From JAICTV01 sp035634055 (GTDB lineage: Bacteria > Planctomycetota > Phycisphaerae > Tepidisphaerales > Tepidisphaeraceae), in the NCBI GenBank assembly GCA_035634055.1, contig DASQDR010000058.1:1-64000 (forward strand): a DNA stretch of 64,000 bases, read 5' to 3'. Shown here piece after piece: positions 44,617 to 52,207 of this stretch. Under the pieces are notes generated by a model. The model saw only the letters and a list, made by a program, of their open reading frames with translations, did no database searches and was not told the DNA's origin. Made by a program: the position numbers and the translations under genes. The stretch's first letter is position 1; the number at the start of each line of letters is the position of its first letter.

Positions 44617-45657
44617 ATGTCAATTTTAGCCGTGACCTCGCCACCCCCGCTGCCGACCACCTTTCCGGCGACCGCCCCAACCACCGCCCCGAGCCTCAAC
44701 GAGCAACTTCTGGCCACTGTGCTGATGGTCCTGGTCGCCGCCGCGATTGCCGGGGCGGTCGCGCGGATGGCGGGGGTGTTCCGCCGTCGCAGCATCGTCG
44801 GCCCCCCGCGCTTTCAGCCCGGCGAGGCGGCGGGGCGGTTGTTCGCCATCACGGCGCTGGGCGCCGGCGTCTGGCTGATGACGCAGGCGATCTTCGGCTT
44901 CGTCCGCGCGGCCGCCTGGCAGGGGCAGCACCCGGGCCAGCGGTTCCAGGCGAGCAACCTTGGCGACCTCGACTTCGCCTTCCTCGCGACGGTGCCCGCG
45001 CTGCTCGGGCTGGTCGCGCTGATCGGCGGCGACGCTTCCGCCGGCGGGCTCGGCGGACGGTTGGGCTACCGCCTCTCGCAGTTCCCGCGCGGCTTGCTCG
45101 TCGCGCTCCTCTCGCTCCCGATCGTCCTGCCGCTGCTGTGGGCGGGCGGGGCGGTGCTGGAACTGATTTACCGGCTGATCGCTTACAAGCACCCGACGGA
45201 GCACGAGATGCTCGGCGCGATGAAGGCCGCGCCGCTCCACGTGCGGGCGATCCTGATCTTCGGTGCGACCATGCTGGTGCCGGTGTTCGAGGAGTTCCTG
45301 TTCCGCGGGCACCTTCAGACGCTGCTCGTGCGCATCTTCAACCCGGCGCCGCGGCGAGGGGAGCCCTTGGTCCTCGGAAGCGTTGGTGCCGCCCTGAGTC
45401 AACTTGGCGGCGCGGACGATGGGCCGATCCCGCCACCGGAAGACGCGCCGCGACGGCGATTCGTCTGGCTCGCCGTCGTCATCACGTCGATCCTCTTCTC
45501 TTCGCTCCACCCGTCGTGGTCCGCGCCGCTGATCTTCATCCTGTCGGTCTGCCTCGGGTACGTCTACGAGCGGACGGGGAATTTGTGGGCGGCGGTGCTG
45601 ATCCACGCGCTGTTCAACGCCAGCTCGACGATCGCCTTCCTGCTGACCCGCTCGTAA
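44617..45657 (+). CDS. CPBP-family intramembrane metalloprotease
   Basis: 346 residues with about eight membrane helices. The glutamic/CAAX-type protease motifs are present: EEFLFRGH with Glu225, Glu226, Arg230 and His232; FSSLHPS with His298; and HALFN with His330 and Asn334. A loop of about 40 residues between motifs 1 and 2 is acidic and Pro-rich. An N-terminal Pro/Thr-rich stretch precedes the first helix. Members cleave prenylated proteins or act as immunity proteins; nothing here says which. ATG at 44617. It is divergent from trpC by 113 bases. Confidence 0.92.
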   Translation: MSILAVTSPPPLPTTFPATAPTTAPSLNEQLLATVLMVLVAAAIAGAVARMAGVFRRRSIVGPPRFQPGEAAGRLFAITALGAGVWLMTQAIFGFVRAAAWQGQHPGQRFQASNLGDLDFAFLATVPALLGLVALIGGDASAGGLGGRLGYRLSQFPRGLLVALLSLPIVLPLLWAGGAVLELIYRLIAYKHPTEHEMLGAMKAAPLHVRAILIFGATMLVPVFEEFLFRGHLQTLLVRIFNPAPRRGEPLVLGSVGAALSQLGGADDGPIPPPEDAPRRRFVWLAVVITSILFSSLHPSWSAPLIFILSVCLGYVYERTGNLWAAVLIHALFNASSTIAFLLTRS

Positions 45658-45797
45658 CGCGGCCGCCGTTAACGCTGCCGCGTGGCACCGCCGCGTGGCG
45701 CCGCCGCGTCGGGCCGGCGCGTGGCGCCGCCTCCCCACGCCGCCGCTCAACGTGGCCCCGTGACGCCCGCGCGCGTGCCGCTACAATCGCGGCCCTT

Positions 45798-47030
45798 ATG
45801 TCGACCCCCACGACGCCGCCGCCGGACATCGACCAGCAGATCGCGCAGCTCGCCCGCCGGTGCGAGCGGATCGTCCCGGAGGCGGAGCTGCGCGCGAAGC
45901 TGAAGCGCTCGGCCGAGACCGGCAGGCCGCTGCGGATCAAGCTGGGGATGGACCCGACCGCCCCCGACGTGCACCTCGGCCACGCGGTGCCGCTGGGCAT
46001 CGTCCGCCAGTTCCAGGACTGGGGGCACAAGGCGGTCATCATCATCGGCGACTACACCGCCCGCGTCGGGGACCCCACCGGCCGCAACGAGCTGCGCCCG
46101 AAGTTGGACCCCGAGCAGATCGACGCCAACGCCAAGACCTACGTCGCGCAGATCCAGAAGATCCTGCTGACCGATCCCGCCCACCTCGAGGTCCGCTACA
46201 ACGGCGAGTGGCTCGGCCGGATGAGCATGATGGACGTCATCACGCTGCTGGCGCGCAAGACCGTCGCGCAGCTTCTGGCCCGCGAGGACTTCGCCAGGCG
46301 CTACGCCGAGGGGACCGACATCCACCTGCACGAGTTGATGTACCCGCTCTTGCAGGGGTGGGACAGCGTTGCGATCGACGCCGACGTGGAGATGGGCGGG
46401 AGCGATCAGCTCTTCAACAACCTCGTCGGCCGCGAGCTTCAGAAGGACCAGGGGAAGGAGCCGCAGGTGGTGATCGTCACCCCGCTGCTGGTGGGGACCG
46501 ACGGCACGGCGAAGATGAGCAAGTCGAAGGGGAACTATATCGGCGTGACCGATCCGCCGAGCGGGCAGGACGGGATGTTCGGCAAGGTCATGTCGCTGCC
46601 GGACAGGCTGATGGAGAGCTACTACCAGTTGCTCACCGACGAGCCGCTGGAGCAGGTGCGGCCCGACGTGCAAAGCCGCCCGCGCGACGCCAAGATCCGG
46701 CTGGCCAAGCTGATCATCGCGAAGCTGCACGGCCCGGAGGCGGCGGACGCGGCGGAGGCGGAATTCCAGCGCCTCTTCGGCGCCGGTAAGAGCAAGGACG
46801 CGGTCCCCGACGACATGCCGGAAGTGGCCGTCGGCGCCGGCCCGCACAAGATCGCCCCCCTGATCGTCCGCGCGGGCCTGGCCGCGTCGAACGGGGAGGC
46901 GATGCGCAAGATCAAGGAGGGCGCCGTCAGCCTGGACGGGCAGAAGGTGACCGATTTTCAGAAGGACTACGCGCTGGACAAGCCGGCGGTGCTGAAGCTG
47001 GGGAGAAAGTTCGCGCGGCTGAAGCCGTGA
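45798..47030 (+). CDS. tyrS: Tyrosyl-tRNA synthetase
   Basis: Charges tRNA-Tyr. 410 residues, class I fold. The HIGH-type motif is DVHLGHAVPLG, the KMSKS motif is TAKMSKSKGNYIG, and ADVEMGGSDQLFNNLVGR lines the tyrosine pocket. The C-terminal S4-like domain contains IVRAGLAASNGEAMRKIKEGAVSLDGQKV. The sequence is of the TyrRS type found in planctomycetes and actinobacteria (TyrZ-like). ATG at 45798; cttatg context, no obvious ribosome site. Confidence 0.97.
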   Translation: MSTPTTPPPDIDQQIAQLARRCERIVPEAELRAKLKRSAETGRPLRIKLGMDPTAPDVHLGHAVPLGIVRQFQDWGHKAVIIIGDYTARVGDPTGRNELRPKLDPEQIDANAKTYVAQIQKILLTDPAHLEVRYNGEWLGRMSMMDVITLLARKTVAQLLAREDFARRYAEGTDIHLHELMYPLLQGWDSVAIDADVEMGGSDQLFNNLVGRELQKDQGKEPQVVIVTPLLVGTDGTAKMSKSKGNYIGVTDPPSGQDGMFGKVMSLPDRLMESYYQLLTDEPLEQVRPDVQSRPRDAKIRLAKLIIAKLHGPEAADAAEAEFQRLFGAGKSKDAVPDDMPEVAVGAGPHKIAPLIVRAGLAASNGEAMRKIKEGAVSLDGQKVTDFQKDYALDKPAVLKLGRKFARLKP

Positions 47031-47191
47031 GGTTGCCGGCGACGTGAGAGCGCGCACGGCCCGGGTTCCGGCGCGAGGCAGCGGCCGAGCCCTCGCGTCG
47101 CGCCGCGGCCCGGCGCTCGGCACGCTCGCCGACGTTGCCAGTGTCCGGTCCCGCTCTCTCGCCGTCGCGCTGCCTTGGAGGGTTATTCGTT

Positions 47192-47734
47192 TTAGTTTGG
47201 CTTTCCCGTCGAGGTCGACCCGCCGCCGGAGCCGCGGGGTGGAGGGGAGTCGCTCGCATCGGCGCCGCCGGCGCGGCGCCATTCGAGGTCGTCGTCCTCG
47301 TCCACCTGACCGACATCAACGACGGCACGGCGGATGGTTGCGGTGGAGGTGGGGTCGCGCCGCAGGGCGGCGTCGTGCCGCTGCTCGCCGGGCCGGTCGT
47401 CATCCCCGCCTCCGCCGCCGGCGCCAGCATGATCCACGCGCGAGGGCTGCGCCGAGGGTGCCGGAAACGCGACGGGCGCGCCGCCGAGCGGCGCTTCGCT
47501 TTGCTCGGTGCGCTGCTCGGGGCGCGGCGGCGCCGCGCCGGTCACTTCGGCCGCGCGGTCGCGGTCAACGGTGCGACTATCCGGCGCACGGCCGTGCTCG
47601 GGCGCGGACGTCTCGGCGAAGCGGGCGCCCTCGACCGCGGCGTTGCTGATCCCCGCGGGGATGGTTTCGGGATCGGCCTTGTCGGCGCGTTCGTCATCCC
47701 GCGATTGCGGCTGGTCAGGATTCCGGTCTGCCAT
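47192..47734 (-). CDS. Small disordered hydrophilic protein, unknown
   Basis: About 180 residues, strongly acidic and Asp/Arg/Pro/Ala-rich (MADRNPDQPQSRDDERADKA). A Gly-rich run (GAGGGGGDDD) lies in the middle and the end is Gly/Ser-rich. No domain is recognised. It is retained because the ATG at 47734 has a very good ribosome site (ggaggtgtgc) and the opposite-strand open frame over the same bases has none and looks like its shadow. Likely intrinsically disordered. Confidence 0.6.
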   Translation of the reverse strand: MADRNPDQPQSRDDERADKADPETIPAGISNAAVEGARFAETSAPEHGRAPDSRTVDRDRAAEVTGAAPPRPEQRTEQSEAPLGGAPVAFPAPSAQPSRVDHAGAGGGGGDDDRPGEQRHDAALRRDPTSTATIRRAVVDVGQVDEDDDLEWRRAGGADASDSPPPRGSGGGSTSTGKPN

Positions 47735-47830
47735 GCACACCTCCGGTTGTAAGGGAGGTCAGCAAGTTGCGTTCCAACATCGGGCAGGCTCAGCCGACGC
47801 GTGTATCATGGGGAGCAAAGGGAGGTTCGC

Positions 47831-49132
47831 GTGCGATTGCCCCTAATGTCACTGTGGTCGTGGCCGCTGGTGTTGCTGCTGTGGTGGGGTTCCGCCGTCA
47901 CCGCGGCCGCGCCGCCTGCGGGGGAAGACTTGGCAGCGGCGGTGGCAACCGTCGCGAGCAAGGGCGCCGACGACAACGCCGTCCACAAGGCGAAGCGGCT
48001 GTTGATCGCTCACGGCGGCGGTGCGCTGGAGGTCGTCGGGCCGCCGCTGTTGAAGGCGGTGGCCGACAAGCAGCAGGACCTGATGGTGCGCATGAACGCC
48101 GCCGACGTGCTCGGGCAGATGCGCCCGCCCGCGCCTGCCGCGGGGCCGGCGCTGGTGGCGATCGCGACGGATCCGACGGACCGCGTTCGTGCATCCGCCG
48201 CGTTAGCACTGGGTCAGATGAAGTACGGCGAACCGCCGGCCATCGATGCGCTGGCGGCGTTGCTCGCGGAGCGCGACAAGGAGCTGCGCACCGTGGCGGC
48301 GACGGCGCTGGGGTGCATTGGAGCGCCCGCAGTCGCGGGCCTCTCAGCCTTGTTGCGCACGTGCGACGACCACGATCGGAGCGTCCGCTTCGCGGCGATA
48401 ACCGCGGTCGGCCGGCTCGGTCCGCCCGCCGCGGCGGCGGCACAGCCGCTCTTGCTAACTCGCTTGAGGGCACCGGACGAGCTGGACCGCGCCGCAGCGG
48501 CCGACGCGCTGGGGCAGTTGGGCGAGGCGTCCCCGGAGGTCGTCGCCGCGCTCGCGACGGCGCTGGCGGATCCGGCGCCGGACGTTCGCAAGGCGGCGGC
48601 GGAGGGGCTCGGCGCCGCCGGCCCGCCCGCGGCCGCTGCCGCGCCCGCGCTGGAGCAGGCGGCGAAGGACCCGGCGACCCGGCTGATCGCGCAGGTTGCG
48701 CTGGCCCGGATCACGCGCTCGCCGGACGCGCTGGCGGCGCTCAGGCAGATCGCGATCGACGACGACGCTGACCAGGCGGTATTCGATGGGATCGACAAGC
48801 TCGGCCGTGATGGCGTCCCGATCCTGATCGAGGTTGTCCGGGCCGATCGACAGTCCGCGGGCCGGGCCATCCAGTCGCTCGGGCGGCTGGGTTCCGCCGC
48901 GCGGCCGGCGGTGCCGGTGCTGATCGACCTGCTCAAGGCGGGCCGCACCGCCGGCCGGCGGACGCGCTTCGACGCCAGCCTCGCCGCCGTCGCGCAGCTT
49001 GGCCCCGCCGCGCGCGACGCCGCGCCGGTCCTGCGGCAGATCGCCCCGACGCTCGATTCGGACGAGGCCAAGGCCAAGGTCGCCGACGCCCTGCGCGCAA
49101 TCGAGCAGTCGGAGCCGTCGACTCGACCATGA
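47831..49132 (+). CDS. Exported HEAT-repeat protein
   Basis: 433 residues from a GTG at 47831, decided by ggagg at 47821-47825, five bases upstream; later ATG at 47846 is an alternative. A signal peptide (LVLLLWWGSAVTAAA) is followed by about eight HEAT/PBS-lyase-type repeats with the pattern RxxAAxALGxL and internal pairs such as VRASAALALGQM, LRTVAATALGCIG, DRAAAADALGQLG and VRKAAAEGLGAAG. HEAT arrays usually bind proteins; the partner is not known. Confidence 0.9.
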   Translation: MRLPLMSLWSWPLVLLLWWGSAVTAAAPPAGEDLAAAVATVASKGADDNAVHKAKRLLIAHGGGALEVVGPPLLKAVADKQQDLMVRMNAADVLGQMRPPAPAAGPALVAIATDPTDRVRASAALALGQMKYGEPPAIDALAALLAERDKELRTVAATALGCIGAPAVAGLSALLRTCDDHDRSVRFAAITAVGRLGPPAAAAAQPLLLTRLRAPDELDRAAAADALGQLGEASPEVVAALATALADPAPDVRKAAAEGLGAAGPPAAAAAPALEQAAKDPATRLIAQVALARITRSPDALAALRQIAIDDDADQAVFDGIDKLGRDGVPILIEVVRADRQSAGRAIQSLGRLGSAARPAVPVLIDLLKAGRTAGRRTRFDASLAAVAQLGPAARDAAPVLRQIAPTLDSDEAKAKVADALRAIEQSEPSTRP

Positions 49133-49179
49133 GCTGGCCGTCACGTTCGCCGCGGTTCGTGACGCGTCATGAAAAAGAA

Positions 49180-49210
49180 GAAGAGGCGCGCCACTCAGCC
49201 GCGCCTCTTC
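49180..49210 (-). terminator. Terminator of the exported-protein gene at 49242
   Basis: Perfect stem gaagaggcgcg (49180-49190) / cgcgcctcttc (49200-49210) with a 9-base loop. On the minus strand the stem is followed by ttctttttc, so it terminates transcription from the gene on that strand. Confidence 0.85.
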
Positions 49211-49241
49211 GCGAGAAATTCGGTGCGGAACGAGCGGGCGC

Positions 49242-49796
49242 CTATTCCTTCAGCTCCGCCAGCTTCTTGATCGGAAGGCTTTCGCCGAGCTTCTTGAACT
49301 GCTCCTGCGTGAGGTTGCTGGCCGTGACGTTCACGTAGTAGCGCTTGGCCACGTAGATCTGGAGCTGGCCGCTCTTGCCCTCGCGCTGGAAGCTTTCGAA
49401 GGCGGGCTGGCCGGCGACCTTGGTGGTCTTCTCGTAGCCGCCGTCGGTTTCCTTGTCGATCTCCAGCGTCTGCCACGCCGTCATCACGTCGCCCATGCCG
49501 GTGGCGCCGGCGAAGTCCTGGATGTCGACGTGAATCGTCGGGGCGTTCTCCTCGTCGCCGCCGCCGAAGTCGCCGGTCGCCTGCGAGATGGTGAACTCGC
49601 CCAGGCTCATCTTCTGCCCCTCGTTTCCGGTCCGCTTCAAGCCGCACAGCTCTGCCGGCATCAGCTCCTTGAGCTTGCGGAAATCCATCGGCGCGACCTT
49701 GGCCGCCGCCTGCGACGTGGCCGGGGCTTCCTGCGCGACGACGAAGGCGACGGACGACAACACGAACAAACCCGCGAGCGCGATGCGAGACAGCAT
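49242..49796 (-). CDS. Exported hypothetical protein
   Basis: 184 residues. A signal peptide (MLSRIALAGLFVLSSVAFVV, cut near AQEA) is followed by a globular domain with MDFRKLKELMPAELCGLKR, IHVDIQDFAGATGMGDVM, and a C-terminal IYVAKRYYVNVTASNLTQEQFKKL. The alternating hydrophobic pattern suggests a small alpha/beta domain. Not assigned to a named family. ATG at 49796 has gggagag upstream. Confidence 0.78.
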   Translation of the reverse strand: MLSRIALAGLFVLSSVAFVVAQEAPATSQAAAKVAPMDFRKLKELMPAELCGLKRTGNEGQKMSLGEFTISQATGDFGGGDEENAPTIHVDIQDFAGATGMGDVMTAWQTLEIDKETDGGYEKTTKVAGQPAFESFQREGKSGQLQIYVAKRYYVNVTASNLTQEQFKKLGESLPIKKLAELKE

Positions 49797-49945
49797 GTCT
49801 TGAACTCTCCCTTGTCCGGTGAGCAAACGTGATACGACGGCAGGAACATCCGGCCGAGATGGGTGCGGGGGAAATATCGTCCACGGCGCCCGCCGGCGTC
49901 AACCGCCCTTGAGCATCCCTGTTCAGGGACATACAAGCGTGGGCG

Positions 49946-50827
49946 ATGCGAATCACCCAGCAGCAGATCGACAGCTATCGCCGGCACGGCTACGCGATCG
50001 TCCCGGGCTTCCTGACGACGAGCGAACTGGCGGCGGGGCGAGCGGGAATGCTCCGGTATTTCCCGTCGGCCGAGGAACTGGCCCGGACGCCGCAGCGCTA
50101 TGGCGCGATCCACGAGGACCCGGAGCACCTCCAGGTTGAGTTCCCCTTCGCCGAGCACGACCTGAACGACATCAGCCTGCACGCGGAGCTGATCGCGTTC
50201 GTCGAGAGCGTGCTGGGGACGCGCGACGTGCTGCTGTCGCAGGCGGCGATCTGGGCGAAGTATGCCGGCACCGGCGACTTCGGCCAGGGCCTGCACCTGG
50301 ATTACCAGGGCAACACGCTGGTCGTCCCGCGCGACGACGGCGCGTTTCGCCAGGTCAACATGATCCTCTACTACACCGACGTCACGCCCGATCTCGGGCC
50401 GACCATGGTCGTCTCGCACGAGAGGACACGCGACCTGCCGCTCTGGCCGACGCACCGGACGAGGAAGAAGTCGCCTGAGCTGTACAAGCACGAGCGGCCG
50501 GTGCTGGCGCAGGCGGGCGACCTTCTGATTTTCTCGATGCGCACCTGGCACCGCGCCAGCGACATGACGGCCGATCACGGCGCCCGCTTCAGCCACCACT
50601 TCGTCTGGCGCGCCGCCGCCCACGCCTTCCAGGGGTATCACCAATGGTCCAGCCGCGGTGAGAACCCGGAGATGCAGTCGTTCATCGAGCGCGCGACGCC
50701 ACGGCAGCGCGAGGCGCTCGGCTTCCCGCGGCCCGGGCACGAATTTTGGGTTGAAGAGACGCTGGCGGCGGTGGCGCTGCGCTACCCGGCGATGGACATG
50801 ACGCCGTATCGCGCTGCCGCGCCCTGA
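49946..50827 (+). CDS. Phytanoyl-CoA dioxygenase (PhyH) family protein
   Basis: 293-residue Fe(II)/2-oxoglutarate-dependent oxygenase with a jelly-roll fold. The facial triad is His117-x-Asp119 (GLHLDYQGN) and His202 (RTWHRASDM), with the co-substrate-binding Arg expected in the following HGARFSHHF. Additional family segment: ILYYTDVTPDLGPTMVVSH. The substrate is not predictable; bacterial members act in ectoine, lipid and secondary metabolism. ATG at 49946. Confidence 0.92.
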   Translation: MRITQQQIDSYRRHGYAIVPGFLTTSELAAGRAGMLRYFPSAEELARTPQRYGAIHEDPEHLQVEFPFAEHDLNDISLHAELIAFVESVLGTRDVLLSQAAIWAKYAGTGDFGQGLHLDYQGNTLVVPRDDGAFRQVNMILYYTDVTPDLGPTMVVSHERTRDLPLWPTHRTRKKSPELYKHERPVLAQAGDLLIFSMRTWHRASDMTADHGARFSHHFVWRAAAHAFQGYHQWSSRGENPEMQSFIERATPRQREALGFPRPGHEFWVEETLAAVALRYPAMDMTPYRAAAP

Positions 50828-51014
50828 TTCGGTCGGCACCGCGGCGGCTTGAAGGCGGCGGACGATCTTCGCCTCGGCGATCGGTGGTTCCTCAGATGAG
50901 GGCCAAACAGTTTTATCTGCGCGCCGCCCAAAAAAGATCGCTGGCGCGATGGCCCGTGCTGCGGAGGAACGCGGGCGACCGCGCGAGCGTATTTGCTTCG
51001 CGATAGCTCGCGGC

Positions 51015-51215
51015 TTAACGGAACGCCTTGGCGTCCTTGTTGGACAGGACCAGCGTCGCGCCCTGCCCCGGAGGCGTCTGGCCGGCGGGGTTGGTGCCGA
51101 CCACCAGCACGGTGTCGGTCGGTCCCGGGGTCTTGACCACGGTCGTGGTGGTGGCGATCGCGTAGAGCACGCGACCCTCGAGGCTCTCGATCATTGGCTT
51201 GGGGGATTTCTGCAT
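51015..51215 (-). CDS. Short protein made only of a LEPR-XLL-like motif and tail
   Basis: 66 residues. MQKSPKPMIESLEGRVLYA matches the LEPR-XLL-type N-terminal motif of planctomycete surface proteins, but the protein ends only 47 residues later with a Thr/Val/Gly-rich tail. The ATG at 51215 has a good ribosome site (ggagtgg). Either a tiny exported protein or the stump of a once larger one; no frame-shifted continuation was seen downstream. Confidence 0.65.
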   Translation of the reverse strand: MQKSPKPMIESLEGRVLYAIATTTTVVKTPGPTDTVLVVGTNPAGQTPPGQGATLVLSNKDAKAFR

Positions 51216-51541
51216 CGGTCCACTCCGTTTGGTAGCGGTGACTCGATCCTCGCGGCCGCGCCTACACGAGCACGACCGGCCGGGGCGGGCGACGCTGATC
51301 TCCTCCGCAGAAGTGCGTTGCCGGCGTCGACAGGTGCCGACTGTAGTGCCGCAGACAAACGGCGCGAACCTCGGAAACACGCGAAATGAGGGGCGCGCGA
51401 CGGGGCTCTCGGCGGAAGGAGCCGAGAGCGGCCGGCGGGACCGGACGCGACGGTCGTGGGATCAAGTAAGCAGAACCACTGTGACCTGCCTTCTACTTGC
51501 CCACAACAGGCGTACGCGCACACGCATGGTATGATCCGACA
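51216..51541. other. Intergenic region before the broken antitoxin
   Basis: 326 bases. No protein-like frame on either strand. A direct-repeat-like gacaggtgccgactg and a few aa-rich patches are all that is visible. No promoter is called. Confidence 0.45.
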
Positions 51542-51795
51542 ATGACCGTGCGCGCCCGCTACGACGGCAAAGCCTTCATCCCGATGGAACCGGTGGACGT
51601 CCCGGCGGATCAGATTGTCGAGCTTGAGGTCCGCCAGGCGAGCCCGCCTGCGAAGGGCTCGCCCGCATCCTGCAAGCGCTGCGGTCGATGCCCCGTCTCG
51701 AACCGGGGGACGCCGACGCGCTGGAGCGATCGATCGAAGAAGGGAAGCTGCCCGTGCGGCCCGAGGGCATCTTTGACGATCTTCGCAAGGAATGA
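51542..51795 (+). pseudogene. VapB-like antitoxin gene with one frameshift
   Basis: The first 38 codons read MTVRARYDGKAFIPMEPVDV then PADQIVELEVRQASPP, an antitoxin N-terminus of the AF2212/DUF104-like kind. The frame then drifts into Cys/Arg-rich sequence, but a -1 frame resumes at about 51655 with LARILQALRSMPRLEPGDAD and IEEGKLPVRPEGIFDDLRKE, ending in a TGA that overlaps the toxin ATG (atga). Adding one base at the ggg near 51655-51657 would restore an 84-residue protein. A decayed gene or a sequencing error. Confidence 0.75.
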
Positions 51796-52201
51796 TCTAT
51801 CTCCTGGACTCCAACGCCGTGCGAGACCTGATGGACGAGCAACCGCGCATCGTCGCGCGGCTGGCACGAACGGTTCCGCCGGACCGCGTGGCCGTGTGCA
51901 GCATCGTTCGCGGCGAAGTGCTGTTCGGGATCGAGCGGCTCCCGCCCGGAAAGCGTCGCACCCGCCTTGCGAATACGGCCGACGCCCTGTTTCTATTTTT
52001 CGATGAAGAGGCGGTGCCTTTTGCCGCCGGCGATGAATACGCGCGCGTGTCAAGCGTACGCGCGAGCAGGCCGGACTGCCGATGGACGAGAACGATCTTT
52101 GGATCGCGGCGACCGCGTTGGTGTTGGGCGCGGTGTTGGTCACCCGTGACAGCGACTTTCGGAACATCACCGGCCTCTCCGTCGAGAACTGGGCGGCCTG
52201 A
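51792..52201 (+). pseudogene. VapC-like PIN-domain toxin gene with one frameshift
   Basis: The ATG (overlapping the antitoxin stop) opens MIYLLDSNAVRDLMDEQPRI, with the first PIN acidic residue in LLDSN, then VAVCSIVRGEVLFGI. After EEAVPFAAGDEYARV the frame fails at about 52050. A -1 frame continues with KRTREQAGLPMDENDLWIAA and then LVTRDSDFRNITGLSVENW, the conserved C-terminal half with its acidic residues. One added base would give a 136-residue VapC. Each gene of the pair therefore carries a separate -1 shift. Confidence 0.8.
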
Positions 52202-52207
52202 GCCGCC

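Noticed and set aside
47135..47752. Plus-strand frame of about 205 codons opposite the disordered protein.
   Set aside because: No ribosome site and no domain, while the minus-strand frame has a well-placed ggagg.
51542..52201. Programmed frameshifting in the toxin-antitoxin genes.
   Set aside because: No slippery heptamer with a downstream structure is seen at either shift; loss of a base fits better.
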